From Pempheris klunzingeri (Eukaryota > Chordata > Actinopteri > Acropomatiformes > Pempheridae): 64,000 bases of DNA. The stretch covers positions 25,697,501 to 25,761,500 of the forward strand of contig NC_092022.1 of the NCBI RefSeq assembly GCF_042242105.1, read 5' to 3'. Below the pieces are notes generated by a model. It had not been told where the DNA came from, did not search any database, and saw nothing but the letters and a program-made list of their open reading frames with translations. Positions 47,701-61,668 of this stretch are shown piece after piece. Position numbers and translations under genes: made by a program. The number at the start of each line of letters is the position of its first letter. Positions within the stretch are counted from its first letter, which is position 1.

Positions 47701-50700
47701 TGAACATTTTACAAACCTCAACCCAAAGGGACCCACCCAGTCAGTACCATCACTTCTTAAAAGAGTTTTATCTTAGTTATCTTAATTAGTGCAGTGGAAA
47801 TGTACATTCAACTTGCACTACAGTTTTATTTAATCACACTTTGGTTTTAATCTGCACATTTTTATCTTTTTATCTGCTTATTTATTTGTCTGTATTCATG
47901 GTGGTGGTCACTTTTACTCCTTTACTGCTGTAACACCAGAATTTCATCAATAAAGTATTTCTATCTATCTATCTATCTATTACACTGAATTTACCATGTG
48001 ACCTATTCATTTGGCCCCTCCAAGAGGAATCTAAAACATTTCCTAGTGGCGCACAAACTTTACGATACTCTTCTACAGGAAGAAGACAGTTAGCATCAGC
48101 AGTGACTGAACAGATCCTGAACCATCCATAAATTCATCCACAGGCGATGAGAGAAAGTCGTCCCCGTCCATCTTGTACAGCAGCAAAGTGGGCGGCAGTA
48201 TTGGAAAGAGTTCTGTTAGTGACAGCATTAAAGGACAAGTTCACAATCTCTGGGAAATGGATGTGAAAGTCTCTTAAACAGCGTTGCTTGCTGCTTCTGC
48301 ATTGCTGAGTGTCTCCCTTTTCCCCACTCGATGCCCTTGGTGTTTTTGGTGTCTCCAAAAACTTCAACTCTCCTCCTGTCCTAACAGGTGAATTAACCCT
48401 TGTATGGTGTTCGGGTCTGTGGGACCCGTTTTCATTTTTTTTTAATCAAGAGAAAAATGATACGATTAATGATTTTTTCAAACTCACTCATTGGCCTTTG
48501 CTCATTTTGATGAGTCTGAGTTTGAAAAAATAATAATTACCGTATTTACCGGACTATAGAGCGCATCGGAATATAAGCCGCACCCACTAAATTTTAAAAG
48601 AAAAAAACATTTTTACATATATTAGCCGCACCAGACTATAAGCTGCAGATATATACGTTGTGAAATGAGATATTTACACAGAAAGATTTAGTAAATGTTT
48701 ATTTACAGACCTTAATTGTTTCCAAACGGTGCCTGTAACACGGCTGATTGAACAAAACTGAAAAGTCATTTATGTTTTTATTGTGTTTAAGGTTAAATAA
48801 AAAAATTAAAAATAAAAATTCATCCTCTTCCTGTGTACTGAAACCGTCACTGAAACTTTAGTGAAGAAAAATCTATAGATCATCCGCATCGTTGTATAAG
48901 CTGCAGGGTTCAAGGCGTGGGGAAAAAGTAGCGGCTTATAGTCCGGTAAATACGGTAATCGTATCACTTTCCTCTTGATAAAGAACATGAAAACGGATGA
49001 AATCAGGTCCCACAGACCGAACACCATACAAGAGGTGGGCCAAACCATCATTCAGGCCAAACTGGACCAGCTGGTGGCTCTCCCCATCATTTCTCCTCTT
49101 TCTGAGGGTCTCATGTGTGAAGGAATTTGACCTCTTAATCCTACATACAGGAGTCTCCCCCCGCCACAGGTGGGTCAAAGGCTCCCTCTCAGGCCAGCTG
49201 TGAAACCTAAAGCCCTGTCTCTGTCTGATTGTTTGGGTTGGCAGACACCAAATAATAGACCGTCTCTTGTTGCTCTCACTGTTCTGCTGCTGTTCTCTGC
49301 CGAGCATCAGTAAACACTGCTGTGTAAGATATCAAGGCCTCCAGTGAGCCATTCCTTCGAGTCTCAGCCTGGATACTCCAAATAACCCCTCCCACTTTGC
49401 TACACTATTGGACTGACTCCACACTGCGACGAGGTCAGACACTGAAGTCAGCACCACCGTGGAACAGGAAGCAAAACTATTATCGGAACGTCCTCTAAAC
49501 TCATAAGAAAGCGAGGCGACGGTCAGAAGTCTTACCTTGGTGTAGTAACCTGGATACATCTTCTCTGTTATCGGTGCGATGTACTCCAGTAAGAATTTGT
49601 GCCATTCCTTATCAAAGTTGACTTGATTCATGTGGATATCGATTGTGGGGACGTTCTCGTAGCCACCCTGGATCCTCTTGTCCTGACAAACAAGAAAAAC
49701 CATCAATGAATGACCAAAAGTGACTGATGAGGAGACTGAGGAACTAGACTTCTTCATCATTCCTGCTGTGACCTGCAGGGAGCTACAACAATCACTGCTG
49801 CAAATCTAAGAAGATGGAACCTCTTGGATGGATAACATACCACATTGTCTCCCCCTGACCACTTCCCAAAGTGTTCCATTTCTTCAACAAGGTGGTTACA
49901 CGCAACATCAGAGAACACTGGGAACCAGTAGACATCAGGACACGGCTGGAAACAAGAGACAGGCCACAGTTTAGACACACCTGCACTGTTACTCTTTCAT
50001 TCTTTCCTTTTAAATCTTGTTTGAAGGGATGTTGTACTAACTACTCTGCAGTGACAGTGACAGTTAAACGGAGTCAGTTTGCTCCAGTAATCTGTCTGCA
50101 GCTCAGCTTGTGCTGCGACTCACAGTTTCAATCAGCTTGTTCTTCATGATGAGAGTGTAGTTCTCATGGATGTAGCGTTCCTGCCAATCCTGAAACGACA
50201 AACCACAGCACACAGAGCATGTTGTGACGACTCCTCATTAAACTGTTCGTTTAGTCTCATGTAAGTATTCACATTGTAGAGAAAGACTGCTGCTACTACT
50301 GCCAGCACAGTGTGACCACTACACCTGTGATTACAGCTATTACTGCTGCTCGCTACCTGTTATGTTATTGTAAAACCTACTGCTGCAGCAGCTTTAGTTG
50401 AACTGATGTTCTGATCCTGGTAATTAAGCAGAATGAAGTTCCAGAGGCCTCCTAACCCTGGAAACCTAACTGGAATCCAATTAATGACACGAAGAAGGAC
50501 TAATATTCATATCAACCAAATCTATATTAGCCATTACTTGTTCATTATCTCATAACCTGCCTTGTGAAATAGGACTAGACTGGGGAGTTTGACAAATGAC
50601 ATCTTAAACTACATGTTTTTAAGGAAGTGTTTCATTTTGTCGTCCGTTTGCATTTTTAACGCTTTAACAACTATTATGTAGGGCCTCCTTAGATGCTTCA

Positions 50701-53700
50701 AATGATTACTAAATCATTGCATGGCTTTGGATTTTTAAGATTACTCCCGTTGTTTATCTGATATTGTGAACGTACACACAGGTGAAATGCTCTACTTAGC
50801 CTTCTTCTATGCATCTGTATATTGAATCTTATATAATGCATGATGGGTAATCTTAATCATGACATTGTGTGCATTATGGGTAGACTTAACTACAGTTCTT
50901 AGTTTAGTGTTTACAGCTAAGGCTCCTTCAGGAATGCTGGGTCCACGTCAAAAGGTTTCATACACGCTGCCATTGCAATAACACATTCCCTTTCACCACC
51001 ACCACAGTTAGCAGCATCAATATCAACCGTGCACAGCTGATATTTGTCTCACCGCTGGGTTCTCAAAGATCTGCCACAGGTCGTTGTGAAGATGGCTGGT
51101 CTGATAGTTTTCTGTTGACAGGATGCGACCAAAACTGTGCATGTTGGTTACGTACAGGAAGACTCCCTGAGAGACAGATTGACAACAGGTCAAAGACCAT
51201 AACAGGCAGTTTAACATAGATTCTGTAGATTCATTGTGAGTGAGAATGAACTGAAACCCAATGAAGCTATTTAGGTCATTGTTTCTATTCAGTGAACACG
51301 TATACTAATACCAGTGTAAGTCTCTTCTGCCTCTTACCGACCTTGTTACGGACGTTGTGGCAGAATGCCATGTCAGGGTCTAAGATGTGTGAGTTAAACT
51401 GCTCGTAGTCTGTGAGCTCTGATCGAAGAAGGCTGGCCTTTACCAGGTACACGCTGGACACATACGGGACATTCCACACACCCCTAAAAAAACCAACACA
51501 GTGTTAAACAACCATCCAGATGTGGAGGACGGTCAGGCCTATAGACACAGGACTTTGTTCCCGTTTCCTTAAACACTGTTTTGAATCTCTTGTGCTGCTG
51601 TCAGTGACACTTAACTCTTCCAAGCAATAGGAAATGTTCAGCGAATGAAGAGGGTACATGTGTTAAAAATGAAAAGTTTAATGAGTTTAATAACATTTAT
51701 CTTTTATTCATTCTGGAATATTAATCTAAAATATATCTATTTTTAAAATTCTGGAATAACAATGACGTTAAGAATATTTCCAACACACACTCCTCACTAA
51801 AAGTTAGGGATATTCAGCTTCCAGGTGAAATCTCAGGATGAACCTAAAATGCATTCTAACCTTTCCAGGTGAACTTAATGTGACCTTCTCTAAACCTTTG
51901 AATGCACATGTCCAACTGTTCAGTGTCTCAGTACTTTCTGCACCAGCTGCTGTTCTCTAACAAGAAGCTTAACAGCAACATTCACAACAGGTTTGATCCA
52001 TGAATCCACCAATACATTTCCTGCTTCAGTTAGAATTGGTATTTAAACAGTCCTCCTCATCCTGCTGTTCACATTCTGACATCATGAGACCAAGACGACA
52101 CCTAACAGTTGATCAGCAGCACCTCAACACTGGAGGCTTCAAACAGGAAGTCCTCAGACGGAGGTGTTCACTGAGCTTAGAGGGTCACAGAGTGTCATCA
52201 GGAGGTTGGAACAGTGATACAGAGACTGGAAGAGTCACAGAAAGGAGAGGAGTGGACGTCCTTTGGCCACATCCCAATTTATTGAGACACTGAAAATGTT
52301 CTGTTGTGGTTTACCTACCACTGTTGGTAGATTTTCTTCAAATAAATTGTTTAAGATGAAGAAATCACCAGTGCATGCTTCTACTTAAATGTCCTACTTT
52401 CATGATATAATATCACTGTAGCATTCACTTTTTACATTTTCCATATATTTCACCTGAAAGTCAAAAACTTTTAGTGAGTAGTGTATCTAACAAATACACC
52501 TCCCTGCTGCACCCTGCCAGAGGTTATATGACCCTGGCATTCAGATGCAGGGTGCACAGGTTGGTCATTCTATGGAGCATTTGGTGACAGTGACAGTATG
52601 TCAGTCTGTGTTTAAGCAACTTACACTCTGCGTCCTTGAACTATGTCCACATAGTCCTCAGACCGGGCGTAGTAGCCATCTGCACTGAGAGCTCCCCAGA
52701 AGTTACTCCACAGTCGACTGGCTCGAGTTATCATTGGTGCGACAATAGATCTGAGGAACAAGTCAGGGAGTGTCACTTCATGAACAAAGCTAGTAAAACC
52801 ACGTTATACCTGTGCCTTACACCTATCAGAATAAAAAACCTGCAGCTTTCCTTTTAATTCATTCTATTTGGAACAAAAGTGTTTTGAGAGCATAATAAAT
52901 GAGTGTAACAGAAGTAAAGAGAGTTACTGTGTGGTTCATGACTACTGATGAATATACTTACAGGTTTTGTTCAATGAGAATTCTGAGTGTGTTCTCGTTC
53001 TTTAGGACCACCTCAATGTCCAAGCTGAAGAAATAGTCACAGTCCTTGTCCTTCCGGCACACATCACTGAAAGGAAGAAAAGACACGTCTATTGTAAGAG
53101 CAGCATTGGCACAAACTTCAGACATCAACAACACGGATGGCAAACCTCACACCAATTGGCACAGCAGCCCGTTAGCTCGCCTAAATAGTTTGGAGGACAG
53201 TAGACAGTGTGGCAGCACAGTAACACTGAGGTCAGAGCCCTTTGTGCACAAAAGCTCCAGCTATTTTCATTCAGGTAAACATTTTTCATAAACCATCATG
53301 TGCTTTATCTCCTTGGTGTTTGATTTCATTTAATAATAATAATACATTTTATTTTTTAAAGCCTTTCAAGGCTCACAAGGTCGCCGTACAGAATACAAAT
53401 AAAACATACAATATAATGAATAAAACAGGTATAAAAACAAGCAATACTGCATACTTATTTCTTCAAATTGTTACTGCCAAAAAGGAGAAAATTCAATTCT
53501 ATGTATTTGCTCTGCAGCCGTCATGTCAGTATACTGATGTCAGAGACAAACTCAAAACTATTCTAGTCAAACTAATGTCAGTAAAACAATAAAGAAAACA
53601 ATTTATAGACAAACAAGTCTTCATTCTGGTCAGCAGTGTGTTAAACTCTTTGTAAAGACAGTTTAAAACACTTTGTAAGTGTTTCAGATGACAAAATACT

Positions 53701-56700
53701 CAAAATAAAAAGACCAGAGAAGGATTTCAGTATTTTCTATCCAAATAAGCAAAGTCATTAGAGTTCTTAGAGCGGCATTAATGAGCACCTTCAGGAGAGC
53801 AGGGCAGCACAGAGTGAGTGTGTGGTCGTATTATATCCACATAATTAGAGAACGCTGCAAATTGATAATTGTTGTTGTGTAATTGCCCAGGCTGAGTCAT
53901 TACTGGAATCTGTGTGGGCAGGAAATAATAACACTTTGTTGGAGACGTTGATTCCAAGAGCCTGAAAGTCTGTTTTAAGCTCGCTGCAGTACAACAGGCC
54001 CACGCTGACACCCACAATAAGAGACAGCCGACACGTGCTGCCTCCACAACACACTGTGCATGTGCAGGTGTTGAAGTAACATAAAAGTAACATGTAATGG
54101 AAATTAGTGCTAGTGTTAGCAAGCTAGGTTAACTAGCTTCCACTTTCTGAGTGGAATACAACAGTGACAGCTGATGGGTGATACCTAAGACTATGTGCAC
54201 CTCGACTCGTCACTGTGCAACTCAGTTTGTTTGGAACTGTTGAGATGTAAAAGTTACAATGCTTATAAAGTGTCTTTTTATACTATGTAAATGCATTATT
54301 AATCAATAAGGAATAAAGCTGAGCTGAGATGAATTTACTCATGTGCACACACACACACACACACACACACTCATGCACACACACACACACACACTCATGC
54401 ACACACACAGTTAGGGTGTAGACTCTCAGGAATCTGCTCTGAGGCAGAAATAAGATAATAAGTACTGAATAAGGGAACAGTGGTAGTTAGAGAAGTTGAA
54501 CCAAAGGGGTTTCCTCCCCTTTAGGGCTCTGTCTCCGCTGACTGGATGATCCGGGTGCCTGGAGGCTGGGACCAGCCTGTGCACCAGTCCAGGAGAGCTC
54601 AGTCTAAACCACGACATTGTGTAATGCTAAGCTAGCTCACTCTCTTCTGGAACAGTCTACCAACAGAAGAGATCCTTGTACGAGCCGCTTTGATTCTCCA
54701 ATATTTGGAATAAATGTTTGGCTGAGAAACAGCTGATCTCCAGACTCCTCTTTTGCAAACAAACGAACATGTGGACAGAACTCAAAATGAGCCCTGCCGA
54801 CGTCGTACTCACAAGCCCTGGTTGCGGAGTGCAGCTCCGTCCATCTCCTCTTCAGGCCCAACGACACTGATGTCCCGATAAAGACCTCCATGGTCCTGCA
54901 GGAAGGAGCTGACCTGACGCTTGTGGTGAGCTTCCTGTGGGGAACGAAGAAATAAACAGACAGGGAGGCTGAGTTACCACTGACACATAAAAGAGTACTA
55001 AATATCCAGACAGTATGTGACCATTAGCACAAGAGACATTTACAATCCTAACATGTTTATACAACCTGTAGCCTGCAGTCAACTCTGCTTGCTTTTCAAG
55101 GGGCGAGATAGTACGAAGCTTTTATTTTGGTGACAAACTGTTGAGTGTTTTTAAATGTGGCATAATGTGGGGACATTAAAAACCAAACAGGTTTCGCCTC
55201 TTGGGAGCATTAACCCTTTCAGTGCTTGTTGTTTCGGTCTTATTCAGGTAGGCGATACACAGTGTGACTTTCAGGATAAATCAGCCTTTCACAATTAGAA
55301 ATGAGGGTTTTAACTACATGTCCACGTGTTTTCAACATACCTGAAATATCAGTATATGACTAAATAGAGGAGTGTTTAACTTTTCATTTCAGTCTCTTTC
55401 CATCTTCCTCCTTATTCTTTCCTTTACACGTTTGTGTATTGAATGAAACTAAAATCCCAAACCATTTTTGGGACAGCTCATTTGCAGCTTTGTCCTGTTA
55501 TTTTGTGACCAATGTTTCTTGAACTGGACTTCAGGGTATTTAGGATGAAGATGACTTAATTATGTGTCCACCTGTTACCTGGTTGTAAATTAGGAGTTTG
55601 AGCCTGTTCTTGGGGTACTGGAGCTTCAGGAGGCGTTCAAAGAACACTGTGACGAAGGGAGTGGGCTGCTGGATGAAGATGCCAATCACCACCAGTGGGT
55701 ATTCACTCTCCTGTGGGAAAAAAACAAGAATCAAAACAGTTCCAGCTCAAATGGCTTATTACTTTTATCTGACGCCGACTGAAGAGATAAAATCATGCTC
55801 AATACTGATTTAATTTAGCAGTGAGAAATGTAGTGCATAGACAATCAATCAGTCTGGAGATGTGATCAGAAAAAGCCTGTGAACAGACCTTAAGAGCCGC
55901 CAGTGGGTGGAGATCTTCATGGCACCCCGAGCATCCCGCCTCAAATGTCCATGTGTTTGGGATGTAGTTACCCAGATAATTGATCTGGAGCTGGAAAACA
56001 AATGCAATCTTATAAATGATCACATCACAGTCTGATTTCCAGGGAGCACACCGGCAGCCTGCACAGTCTGCTCCGTTAAAGGGCTAATTCACCGCTCTCT
56101 CCTCTCTGGAGTCAATCCGAGAAGTTGCCTGTTTTAGCTGCATGATCAATGTTTGAATCACACCAGGAGGAAAAGACTTGCACTGGTTTTAGACTCAGAC
56201 TAACTGAAGTAGTGAAATCCTTAGCAGTGGAAAGCTGTATCGGGCTGCTGTGTGATTGGTCGGTCTAGTTTGTGAGGTCACTACCTTGGTTGGTCCGTTC
56301 CCATGGATGATGACAGGTAGGGTATCGTACAACACATTTCTGGCTCGAACCCGTCCATCCTCAAACTTCAGCACCACCTCATCTGGAAACATGTGCACAT
56401 GTAAGTTCAGCCTTCACAGGAGAGTCCAACTTCCTAATGTTCTGGAGATAATCAGTACTTTTGGTCATTTAATTAATACATGTGTGTCTGTGTGAGTGTG
56501 GGTGGTCAGTAGGGGCCCAGCACATATCTAGTGCCAGTGGTGGGGGGAGGGCAGTGGAGATAAAAGGCCTGTTAACCAGGATGGAGAACAGGGGATTTAT
56601 TTTCAGGTTCATTCAGGTTTATGATCTTTGTCTATGATTGTGATTCCATCCATCCATTTTCAACCGCTTATCCGGGGTCGGGTCGCAGGGGCAGCAGTTT

Positions 56701-59700
56701 TAGCAGAGATGCACAGACTTCCCCGGCCCCAGACACCTCCTCCAGCTCGTCTGGTGGGACCCCGAGGCGTTCCCAGGCCAGCCGAGAGACGTAGTCCCTC
56801 CAGCGTGTCCTGGGTCTTCCCCGCGGCCTCCTTCCGGTGGGACATGCCTGGAAAACCTCCCCAGGGAGGCGTCCAGGAGGCATCCGAAACAGATGCCAGA
56901 GCCACCACAGCTGGTTCCTCTCGAACGAATGATTGTGATTTACAAGTGTAAATATTTGTGTCAGACACCACTAATATTGAACACATGGGTCTACCTCCCT
57001 CATCACGCTCTTCATTTATGATCAAAGATCTCTCTCTAAACATAAAAATGTCTGATGGTTGCTCTCCGTCCATACAAGGTGAGCAGCAGCTGACAGAAGA
57101 CCTTACAGAGTAAGAGGAGGCTGTCCTCCGGGGGTCCGTTCACGCCCCCTGCACTCTTGATGTTTTCAATGGGAACTTTAACACATCCACCTCACGGAGA
57201 ACTCACAGATTCCTTTGTGAGCCTCAGAGGAAAAAAATGCTGCAGACACCGCTGAGATTTCAGCTCATGTCTAAACGTGCAGCCTCACCAGAGTTTACAC
57301 CGCCAGTGAAAACCCTTCAGCTCTGAAAGCTGCAAGTCCACTGCGATGATCCATCATTACATTAACATTAACATTAACCAGAGACAGAAACACAGTAAGG
57401 AGCCAGTGAGGAAGGTAACCCTGGTCACATATAAGGTTTCTGAAACAGCTGTAGCTAGTGTTTTTTCCATAGTAATGGTAGGACACATCATTACAGAAGC
57501 AGCTACAACCATAGGGGGGAAAAGTGGTCTCTATCAATACATGATCAAATCATGATACAAGATGACATATTGTTGTCATAGAATCATGACTGACCTTAAA
57601 CATGGTTTATTAACTGACTGACTGTTATCAGCCAAACGTTTTCATGGAGCGAACAGGAATATCCTGTCAAAAATAAGGCAATATGTGGTTTTGATGGTAT
57701 GGCCCAGAGGGACTCTCCACACAATAAGAGCTTTATATTAACAGAAACCTATTAAGAACACTGCTAGGAATCCTTATTTATGCGTTTCATCGACAGTGTT
57801 CCACCAAAATCAGGCTGAGCAATAATTATCACTTGGCTCCAGGCTGAATTCCACATTTCACGGTGTAGTTTACATTCGTAGTGTAGATCCTGTATCATGC
57901 TTTGTGTGGATGCACACGACAAAAACACTGTTGTTAGTGTGAATTCTTTCCCCGTAAGATGCTGCGAGCTCAAGTAAATTTAAAGGCACTCACCGAGGGC
58001 GCCGTGGAGGTTTTGGAACAACCTGCACTTGCTGTCCAGTGTGATATTTATGGATTTCTGAAAGACAGAAGTACATTGTTTTTCATTGTATTATATATAT
58101 TGCAATCATATCTAATAGCATCACAAATAAAAGTCAGTGTTGAAATAGTGAGTCTCAAATGATTTAAATAAAATAAATGATGGCTGGTTACTAATAAAGC
58201 CCAAACATTGAGGGGGGGTAAAATGACCTGCATTTGCTCACATGGTACATTCTGTATAATGTCCACTCCCACAGCACGAGACAGTACGACAGCAGAATCA
58301 TGCACAGAACACATTCTGCAGATGTTTCAAATTAAAAGCCTTCCAGGAGCTGCAGGGATTATGTCCTCTGAGCTACCGGAAGGTTTTAATAGTGAACAGT
58401 GAAGAGCATTTCTGTTCAAGTTTGTGCTGTGGAAATGTAAATGTACTGAACGCACACAAGCAAACGTGGAGGAAGTGATTTAGATTTTGCTTTAACATCA
58501 GGAGCAGATCAGAAAACAGAGCGGCTTCTTACTAATACTGATAAAGGCCTGGTTCTCTACAATTGAAGCCACTATTTGAGAATGTTATTATAAAACATCC
58601 CTGAAAAATTGTACGACGATGTTACAACAATTAATTCCAACTGTTATTATTAGTAGTTGTATTACTGTATTGTATTTAATGAAATGAAATGAGTCAAAGT
58701 ACAGATCAGTTAATTGAACACTGCATTGTCACCTATCTTACTCTTTTTGTTGGATCAATGTAAATCCTGGTGAAGAACAGCTGGTCACTGTATTTGTCTT
58801 CTTCTGTCCAGTTAGCAACCATTTCTTTGATGTTAGGAAGGTAGCCAATGAAACCTGAGGTCAGAAACAAACCCAGAGGAAACTTTTACTTCCATATTCA
58901 CGTATATGAACTCTGCATATCTGCATTCACACACACATTAAGGAAAAGTGAGGTCCTCAGTTTTAAATGGCCCTGACTAATGATTAGGTGCAGGTTTTAA
59001 CGGGCTTAGCTCAGCGCTGGCTGCTGACTAAAGACCTGTTGTGTCTCTGCTGGAAAAAGAAACAGCACACGCCTTCCTCCAAACATCTGGCACCTTATTA
59101 AAACAGGACTAAAAGTCTGCAGCCAAACCGGCGGCCTGTGGAGTTAAAAGTGCTGTTGCATGGCAGTATTACATAGTAGTGCATCTGTGTGAGGCACCTC
59201 GAACCTAAAACCTCAAACAACCTGTCTGACTTATTCAGCTACACTCCACAGACTGGGGGTGACTGTCTCTTCAATTCATGGAAAAAATACACAAAAAGAT
59301 CAATTTCATGTGCAGTGTGACTGGAGGACATACCCCCAGAGCCTAGGAACCTGTTGCCCTCCCTGACATGGGGGTGTTTGTCCTCCAGGTGTCTGTCGGG
59401 CCAGATCAGGCTCTCAGAGGAGAACACCACCTTGTGTCCGGCCTGCTGGAACTTCTTGAGCAGCTCTTTGGGACCCGAGGCGAAAACCACATCGAAGCTG
59501 TTTCAAAGAAGGAGTGAAAACAGAAAACTTTACTGCGCCGTGTGGCTCAGCAGCGTGTGAGGCCAGTGGCGTCACCCAAACAAACGAAGGGGTCGCCTTT
59601 ACGAGACGCCAGCATTCTTCGTTTGCAGAGTTAAGCTGCCAGTGGTTGTGTTTTACTGGCATAGAAGGAATTGCTTGATTTTAGCACGTGTACATGTTTC

Positions 59701-61668
59701 AGTGTGTTTAAGATCCATGTCAGCGGTGGATGTTTCAGCTGCATTGAACATAAATCTCAATAATTTGGGAAATACACTAATTTGTTTTCTTTCTAAGAGT
59801 GGGATGAGAAGCAGAAGTGTTTTATCCATGTTAAGTATCTTCAATCTGAACTGACTATACTCATATAATCATATAGTCACTGACTGCTCACAGTGACTGT
59901 CTTCACTGGGAGGTCGGCAGGTTTGGTACCAAAAAGTTAGAGATACGTCACAGAAGAATTAGTTCCATCGTGTAACCACCGGCCTCGAGAGCCTGGCAAA
60001 CACATCTGGTATTATATCATTTTAGTACCAGGGTGTTGCTCTGGCCATCTGTACCTGTCGATAAAGAGGATGATCCTATCCTCCGTCTTCATCTTCTCCA
60101 GAGCTGCTTTGAGGAGTCGTATTTTCTGGCCTCCTCCTGGAGCCGTCATGTGGTCGCCCCCCTGCCATTTCTGACCCCGGCCAAGAACCTTCAAACACAT
60201 ATACACACATACATTTACTACATTTTAAAAGAAATTAATTTTAAATCATTCATTTTCTATCTCTAAAATAAAAATACACTGGCTATAAAGTTTTACAGAA
60301 GCACTCATGGTGTCTGACATGGATTTGTAATGTGAAATACAAGGATCTGCTGTCTCTTAAAGACTTTAATATGGAGAGGCTTTCACAGGCTAGACAGCAG
60401 GGAAGGAACTTTGATCTTGCCACAGGGGGGTTCCTACCTTGACAGTGTAGTTAAAGTGTTTAGCCGACCTCAAGAAGCGCTTGAAGCCATCGGTCTCTTT
60501 GGTCGCAACTGTCACGACTAGAAGTTTCGCTGGAAGACACAACATTACAGATAAGCAGAAAGACGATACTGTAGACTTCTCCTGCCTTAAACAGGAAGCA
60601 CACAGCGGTGCTGTGGGACCAAACGGGAATAAAACTGAAGCATCGGAGTTTTAACTCATGACAAAGTCCCTACATTTAGAAGCACACACTGAGGGTCCAC
60701 CTGGGTTAATAATGTGGTTCAACACCATAGCTGCAAATTCCACTAGAAATGTATACATGTATAGTTAATCATCAGTTTTATGTTCTACTTCAGTATTAAC
60801 TGAAGTAATAACAGAGCACTGTATGGCTTTCACATTCACAATCATATATTATTATTATCATATTATATCATTATTATTATTATTATTATCATATTATATA
60901 CACCTACACTTCTCCATACAATAAACAGATTTGTTTGCACATTACATTTGATACACTTGGGACTGTTTACAGTGTATATTGTATTTATTTACCTGCTACA
61001 CACAACATTTGTACATTTTTATTTTGCTTATTTGTTGTCACTTTAACTTCTATCTGTCTATCTATTTATCCCATGAAGTGTCATTTGCTTTATTGTACGT
61101 TCCTCTTTATGTTGCATGCTCCTCGCTATTTCTAGAGTTTCCTGACTGACTGACTAACTTCTCCATCAGAGGACTCTGCAGGACTCGCATGTGATTTATT
61201 TTATATTCAATGCGCTCCTGTGACCGGAGAAGAAATGACGTCATATATCCAAACTCTTCGAGACAGAAATAAGTGAAAGTGTGAAAAGTGTCGCTGCTGT
61301 TCTTCCTCAGAGTCCAGTCAGCCTGTCGGGCCCCGGGTGGAGCTCACAGCTCTCGGCCAGCAGCGTCCACGTCAGCGGCACCTCGTCCTCCCACCACCGA
61401 GCTACGAACTAGTTTCTGGGGCTCAGTCGCTCTTCGGCCGGCCGTGTGTCCGCTGCGTGTCCCTCCGCTGGTTGGTGCCACACACACCGACACCGCGGTC
61501 TGCCTTCCCCTCCTGACGCCATGATGAGCCCCGGGGAGAGGAGGGGACGGCGGGCTGCAGACACAACACGAGCCGCACTCACTCACCTTCGGAGGGTCTC
61601 CGCTCCTCACACCTGGTCGGTGCGCAGAGAAAAAGCAGAGGGAACAACAGCGAGGACCAAAGTCTCAT
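44718..61668 (-). CDS. plod1: Procollagen-lysine 2-oxoglutarate 5-dioxygenase 1 (lysyl hydroxylase 1)
   Basis: This ER-lumen Fe(II)/2-oxoglutarate enzyme hydroxylates collagen lysines. Exons 5' to 3': 61587-61668, 60438-60529, 60055-60188, 59334-59497, 58742-58854, 57994-58057, 56285-56382, 55889-55990, 55579-55710, 54813-54934, 52962-53066, 52625-52750, 51342-51483, 51053-51166, 50124-50189, 49844-49945, 49536-49682, then 47116-47241 or 46757-46882, and 44718-44873. With one alternative exon this gives 728 residues (human 727). It has a signal peptide (about 1-20), a glycosyltransferase-like domain ([34 protein letters not shown]), a middle domain and a C-terminal dioxygenase domain. Iron ligands H657, D659 and H709 and R719 are present. 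VRYKPDEQP and [11 protein letters not shown] favour PLOD1 over PLOD2 and PLOD3. Introns hold several mobile elements. Confidence 0.95.
46757..46882 (-). CDS. plod1: plod1 catalytic exon, version B (canonical PLOD1-like)
   Basis: A 126-bp, phase 0-0 exon encodes 42 residues starting [20 protein letters not shown] and including [15 protein letters not shown]. Acceptor gtttgcag, donor gtgagt. The start [17 protein letters not shown] matches mammalian PLOD1 as I remember it, so this is likely the ancestral form. It carries the HxD iron ligands. Confidence 0.92.
47116..47241 (-). CDS. plod1: plod1 catalytic exon, version A (duplicate)
   Basis: A second 126-bp, phase 0-0 exon lies 233 bp upstream of version B in gene orientation. 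It encodes [35 protein letters not shown] and SKDTDYQ. 32 of 42 residues equal version B; differences cluster at the two ends (first six residues, and GVGL versus SKDT). Acceptor ctctcatcag, donor gtaaat. The frame is intact and HxD is retained, so it looks functional and not like a relic. Its LNFVV resembles PLOD2 and PLOD3. Confidence 0.85.
47820..47985 (+). repeat. Retroelement 3' end with (ATCT)n tail
   Basis: It ends in 'catcaataaagtatttctatctatctatctatctatt', the same family as 32640-32798 (shared ggtttgtattcatggtggtgg-like sequence). It lies antisense in a plod1 intron. Confidence 0.7.
48393..49035. mobile_element. piggyBac-like MITE interrupted by a second MITE
   Basis: A TTAA at 48393 precedes the end cccttgtatggtgttcgggt, and the other side ends with the inverse, gaccgaacaccatacaag (to about 49033). 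The arms pair over about 80 bp, including cttgat/atcaag and gatacgatta/taatcgtatc. The centre is occupied by another inverted-repeat element (48538-48957). The TTAA plus CCC end suggests piggyBac; the right TTAA is not preserved. Confidence 0.65.
48538..48957. mobile_element. Nested MITE with CCGGACTATA inverted ends
   Basis: Perfect 21-bp inverted termini begin taccgtatttaccggactat at both ends of a 420-bp AT-rich body without a gene. It sits inside the piggyBac-like element and resembles the MITE at 25166-25465 at its ends only. Confidence 0.8.
51786..52485 (+). mobile_element. Tc1/mariner-like non-autonomous element
   Basis: The inverted ends are cacactcctcactaaaagtt and, reversed, tacactactcactaaaagtt. 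An open frame at 52000-52293 ([12 protein letters not shown]) is only weakly reminiscent of transposase and is truncated. It lies in a plod1 intron. Confidence 0.6.
53325..53410 (-). repeat. Possible retroelement tail fragment
   Basis: An AT-rich piece with (AAT)n followed by 'acattttattttttaaagcctttcaaggctcacaaggtcg' looks like an inverted SINE/LINE 3' end. Family not determined. Confidence 0.4.
54345..54409. repeat. Compound (CA)n microsatellite
   Basis: Three CA blocks are separated by tcatgcac interruptions, in a plod1 intron. Confidence 0.95.
56645..56930 (-). mobile_element. Rex3/RTE-type LINE fragment
   Basis: The plus strand starts with (CATC)n and 'cattttcaaccgcttatccggggtcgggtcgc', the typical 3' end of Rex3/RTE elements of fish. 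The minus strand reads [20 protein letters not shown], typical of the reverse transcriptase C-terminus. It lies in a plod1 intron, in gene orientation. Confidence 0.75.
60845..61070. repeat. (TTA)n microsatellite and diverged retroelement tail
   Basis: ATT triplet repeats at 60845-60892 are followed by sequence resembling the (ATCT)n-tailed family, with 'gtgtatattgtatttatttacctgc' and 'ctatctgtctatctattt'. It lies in plod1 intron 1. Confidence 0.5.
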
